The translations under genes were made by a program, and so were the position numbers. Positions 48,548 to 58,630 of a DNA stretch of 64,000 bases are shown here, in pieces. Source of the stretch: Rhodospirillales bacterium (lineage in GTDB: Bacteria > Pseudomonadota > Alphaproteobacteria > ATCC43930 > CGMCC-115725). The stretch covers positions 1-64,000 of the forward strand of contig JAQGID010000085.1 in the NCBI GenBank assembly GCA_028291405.1, in the 5' to 3' direction. Below the pieces are notes generated by a model that was not told the DNA's origin, did no database searches, and saw only the letters and a list, made by a program, of their open reading frames with translations. The stretch's first letter is position 1. Each line of letters begins with the position of its first letter.

Positions 48548-49678
48548 ATGCCGATAGCCGACACGGTGCGCCCTCGCGGGACGGGTCCTACGACTTCGGG
48601 GTCTCTGACTTCGGGACAGATCCGCTCGGTGCAGTTGCTGCGGGCCATCGCGGCGCTGTTCGTCGTCGCCTTCCATAGCACCGTCCTTTGGCGCGACAAG
48701 GCCGGTCCGGACGTGATTCCATGGCAGAATGGGAATTCCGGGGTCGATCTTTTCTTCGTCATTAGCGGCTTCATCATGGTGCTGTCGTCGCAGCGGTTGC
48801 TCGATCGCCCGGATGGTTGGCGACGTTTCCTCGTGCTGCGAATTGTCCGAATAACGCCGATGTATTGGCTCGTCACCGCAGCCAAGCTGGTCGCGATCCT
48901 CGCCGTCCCGGCCGGGGCCTTGCACACCCGGGTAGGCGGCTGGAATGTCCTGGCTTCCTTCCTGTTCATACCGTCGCACGACCCTGCCGGATTCGTCAGG
49001 CCAGTCATCATCGTCGGCTACACCTTGTCGTTCGAGTTTCTCTTCTACGCCGCCTTCGCGGCGGCGCTGTTCTTCGCGCTCGATCCGCTCGTCGTCGTCG
49101 CGCCGACGATGGCCGTACTTGCCATCCTGTCGATTGCGCGCGCGGCCGATTGGCCGGCCATCTCGATGCTCGCGGATCCGATCGTCCTGGAGTTCGTGTT
49201 GGGGGTCGTGCTCGGATACGTGTTCCTCGACGCCCGCCTGCAACGGCTATCTCCCTGGTGGGTGCTGCCGATCAGCTTCGGCGGCCTGCTTTGCCTGGCC
49301 TTCCTGCCCGCCGACGGACGGTGGGAGCGTGTCGTGGTCTGGGGCCTGGCGGCGATGGCGACGCTGGGAGCCGGCGCGATCGCGGACCGCTGGGTAGGCC
49401 GCTACCTGCCCGACAGATTGGTCGAAATCGGCGAGGCGTCGTATTCGATGTATTTGACGCATGGTTTCGTGCTGCCGGTCATTGGTGTGATAGTCGCGCG
49501 AACGAAATTGACCGGCGACGCGTTCGGCGTGGCACTGGTCGGCTTATGCCTGATCGTCAGTACCGTCGCTGCCGTGGCGACATACCGACACGTCGAAGTG
49601 CCGATGACCACATGGCTGCGGCGACGTGTCGGGGATCGGCGTCGAACGAGCCTGCCAGCGTCGAAGACGCCGATCTAG
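48548..49678 (+). CDS. Acyltransferase 3 family protein
   Basis: IRSVQLLRAIAALFVVAFHSTVLW...GVDLFFVISGFIMVLSS. Confidence 0.92.
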   Translation: MPIADTVRPRGTGPTTSGSLTSGQIRSVQLLRAIAALFVVAFHSTVLWRDKAGPDVIPWQNGNSGVDLFFVISGFIMVLSSQRLLDRPDGWRRFLVLRIVRITPMYWLVTAAKLVAILAVPAGALHTRVGGWNVLASFLFIPSHDPAGFVRPVIIVGYTLSFEFLFYAAFAAALFFALDPLVVVAPTMAVLAILSIARAADWPAISMLADPIVLEFVLGVVLGYVFLDARLQRLSPWWVLPISFGGLLCLAFLPADGRWERVVVWGLAAMATLGAGAIADRWVGRYLPDRLVEIGEASYSMYLTHGFVLPVIGVIVARTKLTGDAFGVALVGLCLIVSTVAAVATYRHVEVPMTTWLRRRVGDRRRTSLPASKTPI

Positions 49679-49705
49679 CCGAGCGGGCGTGGCCCAGCAA
49701 CCCGG

Positions 49706-50740
49706 TCAGTCTTTCGTCCAGACGCGGATATAATCGATCGCCCAATCCCAGCCATGGGGCTCGCCCCCCTGATCGGACAGGCCGGAGAGATCGTTGAATT
49801 TCGGCCCGATCTGCAGGCTGGCGATGAGATGCGCGGGAACGTCGCCCTCGCTGTTCCACTCGAAATACGTCTCGCGATAGACCTTGCCGTCCAGCAGATA
49901 CTTCAGCGTGTGGTCGCCCCAGTCGAGCGCATAGACGTGGAAGCCGGCGGTGAGATCCTGGGCCGGCTGATAGTACGGCTTATCCCCCCAATCCGGCGCG
50001 CGGTAGATGTCGTGCGGATTGCCGAACGCCGCATCCTTGCCGTTCGTCGGCGTGCCGCTGAAAAGATAGTGTCCGGGCTTGGTGTTGTTGAAGCCGAACT
50101 GGTCGAAGATGTCGATCTCCGGCGGCCACGGCCGCGCCGTGAAGCTCGGCTTGCCGCCTGGCGTCGCGGGCGGCATCTCGACTCCCGGCGTCAGCCAGAA
50201 CGCCGGCCACGCATACATGGCCGACGGCATCTTGCAGCGGATCTCGATATAGCTGCCCGGCCGGATCGGCAATGCAAAGCGCAGGATGCCGCTCTCGATA
50301 TTGCCGTCCGAGCAGTCCGTCCGGACCTTCGTCTCGAGGCCGCAATGCGCCTTCAGGACCAGGGCATCGGCGGTGAACACGTGGAGCGAGCGGGGATCGC
50401 CCTCGGGGTAGTCGCGGTGGCGGCTGCGATACTGGTCGTACAACCCGTCGGTGCCATTCCCGGTCGTCGCGGCGTCGCCGTAGATGTAGCGGTAATAGGC
50501 AATCCGATCGAGATCCCGCTTGTCGCGGACGGTGGCATCGTGACGGGCTTTGCCGAAGGTCGCATCCAGCCGATTGCGGAATGCGCCGTGCATCCCGAAT
50601 GGCTTCGCGCTGTCGCTCGTCGGGACGCCGCCGCCGCTCACCGTGGCGCCGTTCGGCAGTGCCGGCTGGGCAGACACCTGCGCCATCGCCCAAAGAACCG
50701 AAGCCGCCGCCAGCACAGCTCTCGAACCCGCGCGCGTCAC
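49706..50740 (-). CDS. Glycoside hydrolase family 16 protein
   Basis: PPEIDIFDQFG catalytic motif, GFHVYALDWGDHTLKYLLDGKVY. Confidence 0.85.
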   Translation of the reverse strand: MTRAGSRAVLAAASVLWAMAQVSAQPALPNGATVSGGGVPTSDSAKPFGMHGAFRNRLDATFGKARHDATVRDKRDLDRIAYYRYIYGDAATTGNGTDGLYDQYRSRHRDYPEGDPRSLHVFTADALVLKAHCGLETKVRTDCSDGNIESGILRFALPIRPGSYIEIRCKMPSAMYAWPAFWLTPGVEMPPATPGGKPSFTARPWPPEIDIFDQFGFNNTKPGHYLFSGTPTNGKDAAFGNPHDIYRAPDWGDKPYYQPAQDLTAGFHVYALDWGDHTLKYLLDGKVYRETYFEWNSEGDVPAHLIASLQIGPKFNDLSGLSDQGGEPHGWDWAIDYIRVWTKD

Positions 50741-50746
50741 GGCCGC

Positions 50747-51853
50747 TCAGAAAACGCTGCGACTCGGGATCGACATCAAGGCGTCGAGCAATTTGGAACT
50801 GGCCGCCGCCACTGCGATCGAGCGCGCCGCGATCAACCATGCCGAGAAGCGGCGCCTGTCGGTTTGGAAGAGCGGGTCGAGGCGGGCCTGCAGCGCCCGC
50901 GCCGGAATCATCGCGAGCAGCAGGAAGCCGAGCGTGCTGGCGAGGCGCTTGCGGAAGCTGAAATGCGGAAACTGCCACGCTGAGCGGATGCCGGCGCGAA
51001 CCAGGTCATGAACGTTGTCGCCGGCAATCGGGTGGCCGGCCGGGTCGAGGCGGAGCGACACGATGCGTGACTTGCAATGCGCCGGAATACCGAGCGCCAG
51101 CCTGTCGGGCAACGTCATGCCGAGCAGTTCGGCATGACCCCGCAGCGCCTTCTCGCGGTCGATCTCGTTGATCATGCCGTTGCGCAGCCTTTGGAGATCG
51201 AGCCTGCTCCAACCCGACATGTTGCGGTCATGGATTCGGTATCCGCCGTGCGCCGTCGGAACCGAGACGACCGGACCGTAGAGAGCCGACAGCGCGTTCA
51301 AGCAGCCGTCGACGCCGCGCCGCCACGACTGTTCGGGTACCGGCATGAGCTTCTCGAGCACGCTGCGCGCATAGGCGTTGCCGCTCGTCGGCGGCGACGG
51401 GTAATAGGCGTACCGGCGCAGCAACGCCGGCACTTCGTCTCCGGCGACGAAAGGAATATTCGGGGCGCGCTGACCGAGGTGGCGTCCGGCCGCGTCGATG
51501 CGGTCGAGGTAGAATTGCACCTTCGCCGTACCTGGCTCCCAATGCCGGACAACCGTCTCGACCGCGTCGGGATAGAGGATGTCGTCGGAATCGAGGAACA
51601 TGACGATCTCGCCGTGGCTCGCGGCGAACCCCGTGTTGCATGCTGCCGCCTCACCGCCGTTCGGCCGTGAGATGAAGCGCAGCCGGTCACCGAAGCCTGT
51701 GATGATCGTCGGCGAATCGTCGCTCGAATCGTCGTCGACGACGATCAGTTCGATCGCCGGATAGGTCTGCGCGAGAACGCTTTCGATCGTCAGTGCGACG
51801 TAATCTGCATAGTTGAAGCTCGTCACGATAATAGTAACTAACGGACGATTCAT
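50747..51853 (-). CDS. Glycosyltransferase family 2
   Basis: MNRPLVTIIVTSFNYADYVALTIESVLAQTYPAIELIVVDDDSSDDSP; MFLDSDD. Confidence 0.92.
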   Translation of the reverse strand: MNRPLVTIIVTSFNYADYVALTIESVLAQTYPAIELIVVDDDSSDDSPTIITGFGDRLRFISRPNGGEAAACNTGFAASHGEIVMFLDSDDILYPDAVETVVRHWEPGTAKVQFYLDRIDAAGRHLGQRAPNIPFVAGDEVPALLRRYAYYPSPPTSGNAYARSVLEKLMPVPEQSWRRGVDGCLNALSALYGPVVSVPTAHGGYRIHDRNMSGWSRLDLQRLRNGMINEIDREKALRGHAELLGMTLPDRLALGIPAHCKSRIVSLRLDPAGHPIAGDNVHDLVRAGIRSAWQFPHFSFRKRLASTLGFLLLAMIPARALQARLDPLFQTDRRRFSAWLIAARSIAVAAASSKLLDALMSIPSRSVF

Positions 51854-52021
51854 TCGTTTTTCCCAATCGCCGTGAGGCATTTTCTGATTGGACAAACGCG
51901 GGTTGACGTAGGGAAACGTAATCCAGCGAGACGGGTTCCGGAATAGAACTGGTTCTACTTCCGATTTTAGAACCTCAGATTTGCAAGCCCTTCTTCTATT
52001 GGCTTGTGACAATAAATAAAC

Positions 52022-52630
52022 TTAAACAGTGTCATCGTCTTGGCAACGCAGTAGCAATTCGACTGCAGCCGGATCGCGACAGTCGAGCACCCGCCGCGCC
52101 GTATTCTGGTCGAAACCGGCGCGGGCCAGCGCCGCCATGTCCTTCGGCCTGGCCGGGGCAGCGTCGCCGGCGCGGTAAGGCCCGAGGCGGCGCCGCCGCG
52201 CGAAGGCGACGGCCGCGATGAGGTCGGTGTCGCCGCCGTCCTCGTCGATGGCGCCGATCGCGTGGGTGATCAACTCGCGTTCGACGCCGTGTTGGGCCAG
52301 CCGTGCCGCGACGGCGCGGCGTGATCCGCCCCGCCGGTGCAGGCTGGCCGCCTTGATCTCGGCATAGCGTCGATCGTCCAGGATTCCGGCGCTCTGCAGC
52401 TTGGCGATCAGCGCCTCGACGAGCGCGGCGCCGTCGCTGCGGCGCGCCTCGGCAACCGTCCGGTCATCGTCTTCGGCGGCGCGGCGAACCCGGCGCAGCA
52501 GGACGCGGCGCAAATCAGCGGTCGAGGCGGCGAAGCGCTCGAGATAGTGCGTCGCGACATTCTCGAGCGACGTCGCGGTGATCGGCCGTGACGGCATGCG
52601 CTTCGTCGCCGGGGCCTTCCTGAACGTCAA
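52022..52630 (-). CDS. recX: Regulatory protein RecX family
   Basis: LIAKLQSAGILDDRRYAEIKAASLHRRGGSRRAVAARLAQHGV. Confidence 0.8.
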   Translation of the reverse strand: MTFRKAPATKRMPSRPITATSLENVATHYLERFAASTADLRRVLLRRVRRAAEDDDRTVAEARRSDGAALVEALIAKLQSAGILDDRRYAEIKAASLHRRGGSRRAVAARLAQHGVERELITHAIGAIDEDGGDTDLIAAVAFARRRRLGPYRAGDAAPARPKDMAALARAGFDQNTARRVLDCRDPAAVELLLRCQDDDTV

Positions 52631-52718
52631 TTTCGCTCCTCGCTTGCCTGGTCCGCCAAGCGGCTGCTACTTCTCCGGCGGCCGCGGGCACGTCGGGCCA
52701 TTGTAGCAGGAGGTCGTC

Positions 52719-53522
52719 GTGTTAACTGCATCCCCGCCCGACGTTCGCGTCATCGGCATCGTCAATTGGATCGGCTTCTGGACGCTCTACGCCCGCGAGG
52801 TCCGCCGCTTCATGAAGGTGTCGCTGCAGACGGTCGCGGCGCCGGTGATCACGACGCTCCTCTTTCTCGCCGTCTTCCTCCTCGCCCTGGGCGGCGCCGG
52901 GCGCAGCGTCGGCGGCGTGGACTACAGCCGCTTCCTCACCCCCGGCCTCGTCATGATGGCGGTGATGCAGAACGCCTTCGCCAATACCTCATCCTCGCTG
53001 ATGATCTCGAAGACGCAGGGCAACATCGTCGACGTGCTGATGCCGCCGTTGAGCGCCGGCGAACTGACGCTGGCCTTCGCGCTCGGCGGCATGACCCGCG
53101 GCATCGTCGTCGGCGTCGCCGTCGCGCTCGCCATCTGGTGCTTCGTTCCGATCCACATCGAGCACTGGGGCGCGGTCGTCTTCTTCGGCCTGTCGGCCTC
53201 GCTGCTCCTCGCGCTGCTCGGCATCCTCGGCGGCGTCTGGGCAGAGAAGTTCGATCATATCGCCGCCGTGACGAATTTCGTGGTGACGCCGCTCTCCTTC
53301 CTTTCGGGGACGTTCTACTCGATCGATCGGCTGCCGCAGAACTGGCAGTTTCTGGCCCATCTCGACCCGTTCTTCCACCTCATCGACGGGTTTCGCTACG
53401 GCTTCATCGGCCATGTCGACGGCACCCTTTGGATCAGCGCGGTCGTGCTCGTCGCCTGCAATGCCGGCCTGCTGGCCTTGTGCTTCAGCCTGTTCAGCCG
53501 CGGCTATAAGCTGAAGGCTTGA
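52719..53522 (+). CDS. ABC-2 type transporter permease
   Basis: FLALGGAGRSVGGVDYSRFLTPGLVMMAVMQNAFANTSSSLMISKTQGNIVDVLMPPLS. Confidence 0.9.
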   Translation: MLTASPPDVRVIGIVNWIGFWTLYAREVRRFMKVSLQTVAAPVITTLLFLAVFLLALGGAGRSVGGVDYSRFLTPGLVMMAVMQNAFANTSSSLMISKTQGNIVDVLMPPLSAGELTLAFALGGMTRGIVVGVAVALAIWCFVPIHIEHWGAVVFFGLSASLLLALLGILGGVWAEKFDHIAAVTNFVVTPLSFLSGTFYSIDRLPQNWQFLAHLDPFFHLIDGFRYGFIGHVDGTLWISAVVLVACNAGLLALCFSLFSRGYKLKA

Positions 53523-53668
53523 GCCGCGGGGGCCGATCAAATTGCGATCGCGCCGCGATTGCAGTCGACCTTCTGATCGCGTATGGATGACGACGGGTGT
53601 CGAACAACCCTTAGTTGGGTTCACGGGTCCGTGGTCGACGACCCCGGCGCCGTTCGGGACATGCGAAG

Positions 53669-53767
53669 ATGTGGCTGATGCTGGTCGTCGGAGGCTTGTT
53701 CGGAGCGGGCGTCTGCGCCGGCTACGCGACGCGCGCCTATATCTCGCGCCGTCGGACCAATCGCTGA
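53669..53767 (+). CDS. Candidate 32-aa single-TM microprotein, not in the supplied ORF track
   Basis: MWLMLVVGGLFGAGVCAGYATRAYISRRRTNR; glycine-rich TM helix followed by basic tail. Confidence 0.35.
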   Translation: MWLMLVVGGLFGAGVCAGYATRAYISRRRTNR

Positions 53768-54053
53768 TCGGAAGGCACCGATGTCGCCCGGCGCTGCGCT
53801 CCCCCACCGGCAGAATCTCCGGTTGATCGTCTTGCGTTGACAGGCGAGTCCGTGCTCTTCATACTCTCCCGCTTTCCGAGCGAGCGCGGTCGCGTTTGCG
53901 GCGAGAACGCCGTTCGATGGAGCGAGCAATGGTGCGCGGTTCTGGCCGATCGGGCCGGCAGACGAGGGGATGGCAGGCGCCGCCTGTGCGACGACGAGGT
54001 TAAATCTCGCTTCGTACGTTCCGCCTGTTCCCTTCTCGCGCAGGAGATTCCCC

Positions 54054-55226
54054 GTGATCCCAGCCGTATTGCCGACCTATGCTCGGTACGATCTCGTCTT
54101 TGAAAAAGGCGAAGGCGCCTATCTGACCGCGACCGACGGCCGCCGCTATCTCGATTTCGCCAGCGGCATCGCCGTGACCGTGCTCGGCCATTCCCACCCG
54201 CATCTCGTCGCGGCGCTGATCGAGCAGGGCCAGAAGCTCTGGCACGTCTCGAATCTATTCCGCATCGCCGGCCAGGAGCGCCTCGCCGAGCGGCTCGTCG
54301 CGAACTGCTTCGCCGACAGCGTCTTCTTCGGCAATTCCGGTGCCGAGGCGATGGAGCTGGCGATCAAGATGGTCCGCAAGTACCAGTATGAGACCGGCCA
54401 TCCCGAAAAACATCGGATCATCGCCTGCGCCGGCTCGTTCCACGGCCGGACGCTGGCGACGCTCGCCGCCGCCGGCAACGAGAAATACCTCAAGGGCTTT
54501 GGCCCCGACCTGCCGGGCTTCGACCATGTCGCCTTCGGCAATCTCAACGAGATGCGGGCGGTGATCCGCAAGGATACCGCCGCGATCGTCGTCGAGCCGG
54601 TGCAGGGCGAGGGCGGCATCAGGCCGGCCCCGGAGGGCTATCTGCGCGGGCTGCGCGAGATCGCCGACGAGTACGATCTGCTGCTCGTCTTCGACGAGGT
54701 GCAATGCGGCATGGGGCGGACCGGCAGGCTTTTCGCGCATGAATGGGCGGGCGTCACCCCCGACGTCATGGCGATCGCCAAGGGGCTCGGCGGCGGCTTC
54801 CCGGTCGGTGCTTGCCTCGCGACCGAGCGGGCGGCGGCGCCGATGGTCGCCGGGACGCATGGCTCGACTTTCGGCGGCAATCCGCTGGCGATGGCGGTCG
54901 GGAACGCCGTCCTCGACGTCGTGCTGGCGGACGGCTTCCTCGGCGACGTCGAGCGCATCGCCGCGATCCTGCGTCGGCGGCTGACGGCGCTCGTCGCGGA
55001 ATATCCCGCCGTCTTCGCCGAAGTGCGCGGCGCCGGGCTGCTGCTCGGACTGCGCGGCGTCGTGACAAATACCGAGATCATCGACCGGGCGCGCGCGAAA
55101 GGGCTGCTGACCGTCGCCGCCGGCGACAACGTCGTGCGGCTGATGCCGCCGCTGATCATCGACGAGACGCATGTCGACGAGGCGATCGGCGTCCTCGACG
55201 GCGTCGCCCGAAGCTTCGCCGGATGA
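54054..55226 (+). CDS. argD: Acetylornithine/aspartate aminotransferase family
   Basis: GTG 54054 after [49 protein letters not shown]. Confidence 0.93.
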   Translation: MIPAVLPTYARYDLVFEKGEGAYLTATDGRRYLDFASGIAVTVLGHSHPHLVAALIEQGQKLWHVSNLFRIAGQERLAERLVANCFADSVFFGNSGAEAMELAIKMVRKYQYETGHPEKHRIIACAGSFHGRTLATLAAAGNEKYLKGFGPDLPGFDHVAFGNLNEMRAVIRKDTAAIVVEPVQGEGGIRPAPEGYLRGLREIADEYDLLLVFDEVQCGMGRTGRLFAHEWAGVTPDVMAIAKGLGGGFPVGACLATERAAAPMVAGTHGSTFGGNPLAMAVGNAVLDVVLADGFLGDVERIAAILRRRLTALVAEYPAVFAEVRGAGLLLGLRGVVTNTEIIDRARAKGLLTVAAGDNVVRLMPPLIIDETHVDEAIGVLDGVARSFAG

Positions 55227-56182
55227 GCGCGCGCAAGCCCCAGGCAGTGGCCGCGACGCTCGTCGCCGAGCCGCCGCGGCCGCGCCATTTTCTCGACCTC
55301 GATCGGTTCGACGGCGCCGCGCTTCGGCATATCCTCGATCTCGGCATCGCGTTCAAGAAGCGCGGCCGCGGCGGCGAGCGCCCGCTCGTCGGCCGCACCC
55401 TGGCGATGATCTTCGAGAAGCCGTCGACGCGGACCCGCGTCTCCTTCGAGGTCGCGATGTACCAGCTCGGCGGCGACGTCATCATGCTCGACACCGCGTC
55501 GAGCCAGCTCGGTCGCGGCGAGACCGTCGCCGATACGGCGCGCGTCCTGTCGCGCTACGTCGACGCCATCATGATCCGCACGACCAAGGCGGCGAAGCTC
55601 GACGAGCTGGCACTGCACGCCACGGTGCCGGTGATCAACGGGCTGACCGACCTCTCCCACCCCTGCCAGATCATGGCCGATCTGATGACGCTCGAGGAGC
55701 ATCGCGGTCCTCTCGCCGGCAAGATCGTCGCCTGGAGCGGCGACGGCAACAACGTCGTCGCCAGCTGGATCCACGCCGCAGTGCGCTTCGGTTTCGAGCT
55801 GCGCATCGCCTGCCCCGAGGCGCTGCGGCCACCGGCTCGCCTGATCGACTGGGCGCGCGTCAACGGCGGCAGCGTCAGCCTCACCACCGACCCGCGCGAG
55901 GCCGCCGACGGCGCCGATTGCCTGGTCACCGATACCTGGGTTTCGATGGGGGTTGACGACACGCTGAACCGCCACGAGATATTGGCTCCTTATCGCGTCG
56001 ACGAGCGGCTGATGGCGGTTGCCCGGCGCGGTGCGATTTTCATGCATTGCCTGCCGGCCAAACGCGGCGAAGAAGTCAGCGCCGCGGTGATCGACGGACC
56101 GCAATCGGTGGTCTGGGACGAGGCCGAGAATCGCCTGCACGCGCAGAAGGGAATTCTTGCCTGGTGCCTCGCCGCGGGCTGA
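55223..56182 (+). CDS. argF: Ornithine carbamoyltransferase
   Basis: [52 protein letters not shown] overlap with argD. Confidence 0.95.
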   Translation: MSARKPQAVAATLVAEPPRPRHFLDLDRFDGAALRHILDLGIAFKKRGRGGERPLVGRTLAMIFEKPSTRTRVSFEVAMYQLGGDVIMLDTASSQLGRGETVADTARVLSRYVDAIMIRTTKAAKLDELALHATVPVINGLTDLSHPCQIMADLMTLEEHRGPLAGKIVAWSGDGNNVVASWIHAAVRFGFELRIACPEALRPPARLIDWARVNGGSVSLTTDPREAADGADCLVTDTWVSMGVDDTLNRHEILAPYRVDERLMAVARRGAIFMHCLPAKRGEEVSAAVIDGPQSVVWDEAENRLHAQKGILAWCLAAG

Positions 56183-56231
56183 GCGATCGATGCTCCGCCG
56201 CGGCCGCTTGCGCCGCTTTGGAGCTTTGGTC

Positions 56232-57191
56232 ATGACGGCAACGACATCGGCGGATGAATTGGGGTTCTTGCGGTCGGTTCCCGACGATCTGGTGCAACCC
56301 TTTCAAATCGAATCCTCGGCGCTGCGCGGCCGCCTCGTGCGGCTCGGCAGCGCGGTCGACACGATCCTGACGCAGCACGACTATCCCGAGCCCGTCGCCA
56401 TCATGCTGGGCGAGGCGATCACGCTCGCGGCGATCCTGGCCGGCGCGCTCAAATACGAGGGCGTCTTCACGCTGCAGACCAAGGGCGACGGGCCGCTTCA
56501 CCTGCTGGTCGCCGACGTCACCAGCGCCGGGGCGCTGCGCGGCTATGCGCAATTCGACCGCGACAAGCTCGACCGGCTGATCGCCGAGAGCGGCGCCGCC
56601 GCGCTGCACGGCTCGGTGCCGAAGCTGCTCGGCGCCGGCTATATCGCCTTCACCGTCGACCAGGGCGAGCATACCGAGCGCTATCAAGGAATCGTAGAGC
56701 TGCAGGGCGGCCGCCTCGCCGATTGCGCGCACCATTATTTCCGTCAGTCCGAGCAGATCCAGGCTGGCATCAAGCTCGCCGTCGGACGCGATCCCGTGGC
56801 TGGAACCTGGCGCGCCGGCGGGCTCATGCTGCAGCGGCTGCCGACAGAGTCGGGCCGTCATTTCATCGACGAGCTCGAAGAGGACCGCTGGCGCCGCGCC
56901 ATGGTGCTGATGAGTTCCTCGACCGTCGGCGAGCTGCTCGACCCCTGCCTTGCGCCGAACGACCTCCTGTTCCGGCTGTTCCACGAGGACGGCGTCAGGG
57001 TCTACGACGCGCATGATCTCGCGGCGCGCTGCCGCTGCTCGCGCGAGCGGATCGAGCGCGTCCTGCGTAGCCTGCCCGAGGAGGACCGCACCGACCTCGC
57101 CGTCGACGGCGAGGTCCGCGTCACCTGCGAGTTCTGCAACGCCCAGCACGTCTTCTCGCCGGAGGAGGTCGCGGCCGGGCTGACCGATTGA
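56232..57191 (+). CDS. hslO: Hsp33 family redox chaperone
   Basis: CRCSRERIERVLRSLP and CEFCNAQHVFS cysteine pairs; ATG 56232. Confidence 0.92.
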   Translation: MTATTSADELGFLRSVPDDLVQPFQIESSALRGRLVRLGSAVDTILTQHDYPEPVAIMLGEAITLAAILAGALKYEGVFTLQTKGDGPLHLLVADVTSAGALRGYAQFDRDKLDRLIAESGAAALHGSVPKLLGAGYIAFTVDQGEHTERYQGIVELQGGRLADCAHHYFRQSEQIQAGIKLAVGRDPVAGTWRAGGLMLQRLPTESGRHFIDELEEDRWRRAMVLMSSSTVGELLDPCLAPNDLLFRLFHEDGVRVYDAHDLAARCRCSRERIERVLRSLPEEDRTDLAVDGEVRVTCEFCNAQHVFSPEEVAAGLTD

Positions 57192-57333
57192 CGGCGTCCC
57201 GGTTCGCCGGCATCTTCGGCGCGCCGGGAGGAAAGTCAGGGAGCGGAGGTTTTTCCCGGCGCCTCGTTAACGGTGGTCATTTACCGCGGGGCCTTGTACG
57301 GCTGCCGCAGCATCCCCGAGCGAGGCCCCCGGA

Positions 57334-57933
57334 ATGAGCCGTCGATTCTTTGCCCGCCCCGCCGCCGTCGCCGCGTTTGCCGTCCTCGGCATTCTGGCCG
57401 GCTGCGCCTCGCCGCCGCCGCGGCCGAGCTTTCCCGACATCCGTTTCACCAACGAGGCGCCGCTGCGCATCGACGCCGCGACGATCGAGGTCGTCACGGA
57501 TTTCAAGCCGAGCTTTAAGCCGCCGGAGGTCGAGCATCTCTTCCCGGTTCCGCCCGAGCTCGCCATCGAGAATTGGGTGCACGACCGGCTGCAGGCGACG
57601 GGCTCGGGCAGGCGCGTCCTCGTCCACATCGTCGACGCCCGCGTTCGCGAGGTCGAGCTGCCGAAGACGCCGGGGCTGCGCGGCGCCTTCACCACCGACC
57701 AGGCGGAGCGCTACGACGGCACGGTCGAGGTGCGCATCGATCTCCTCAACGAGCGCGGCTTTCCGGAGCGCACCGTCACCGCGAAGGCATCGCGCTCGCA
57801 ATCCGTGCCGGAAGGCATCACGGCGAACCAGCGCGACCAGGCGTGGTACGATATGACCCGCGCGATGATGTCCTATATTGACCAGGAGCTGGAAAAGCAG
57901 ATCCGCGAGAACTTCACCTTCTACGTCCAATGA
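57334..57933 (+). CDS. Putative lipoprotein
   Basis: Signal peptide with lipobox ILAGCASPPP; 199 aa. Confidence 0.75.
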   Translation: MSRRFFARPAAVAAFAVLGILAGCASPPPRPSFPDIRFTNEAPLRIDAATIEVVTDFKPSFKPPEVEHLFPVPPELAIENWVHDRLQATGSGRRVLVHIVDARVREVELPKTPGLRGAFTTDQAERYDGTVEVRIDLLNERGFPERTVTAKASRSQSVPEGITANQRDQAWYDMTRAMMSYIDQELEKQIRENFTFYVQ

Positions 57934-57973
57934 CGCGGACGGGGACCTGAGCGCCGCGAGGAGGCCGCACGAC

Positions 57974-58585
57974 ATGATGCCGACCGATCGACCGCAGCGG
58001 CGCCGCGTCATCGCCGGCGTCGCGCTGTCCGGGGCGCTGGCCCTCGCCGCCTGCAGCTTCGCCGGCGACGAGCCGCCGGCCGCGGGTCAGGCACCGGATA
58101 CCGTGGTTGCCCGCTTCGCGCCGGGCGGCGAGGTCTCCGTCATCGAAGTATCCGTCGACGACCCGCGCCCGCTGCGCCGCGCCGAGTTGGTTGGCCCCGG
58201 CGGCGTGATCGTTCCGGCGGATTCCATCGATGCGGGCAGCGCCCCGTCGCTGCAGGACCGGGTATTCCAGCAGTCCGCGCCGGAGCGACCGTTCGCGCCG
58301 CCGCCGAACGAGCCGGGTAGCGGCAACACTGGCGGCGTGGGCATCGGCGGCGGCTTCGGCTTCGGCATGGGCGCCGGGCTTCCCATGCCGCTGACCGGCG
58401 CCGAGGGAAACGGCGGACAGCTGCCGGATCCTGGACAAGTCCATTCCACCGCCCTCTTGCGCCTTCCCGATCCGCTGGGCTATCGCCTGGAATGGCAGCA
58501 ATGGCAGGTGCGGGTCCAGGTCGGCGATCCGCCGAACGCCAACATCGTCGTCCTGCCGGCGCCGCAGCCGCCGGCCAGCCTGTAG
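57974..58585 (+). CDS. Uncharacterised exported protein
   Basis: RRRVIAGVALSGALALAACSFAG signal/lipobox; Gly-rich segment. Confidence 0.65.
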   Translation: MMPTDRPQRRRVIAGVALSGALALAACSFAGDEPPAAGQAPDTVVARFAPGGEVSVIEVSVDDPRPLRRAELVGPGGVIVPADSIDAGSAPSLQDRVFQQSAPERPFAPPPNEPGSGNTGGVGIGGGFGFGMGAGLPMPLTGAEGNGGQLPDPGQVHSTALLRLPDPLGYRLEWQQWQVRVQVGDPPNANIVVLPAPQPPASL

Positions 58586-58630
58586 ACCCAGCCTGTAGAC
58601 CAATCCGTCAGGTTCTGCATCAGCCGGCTC

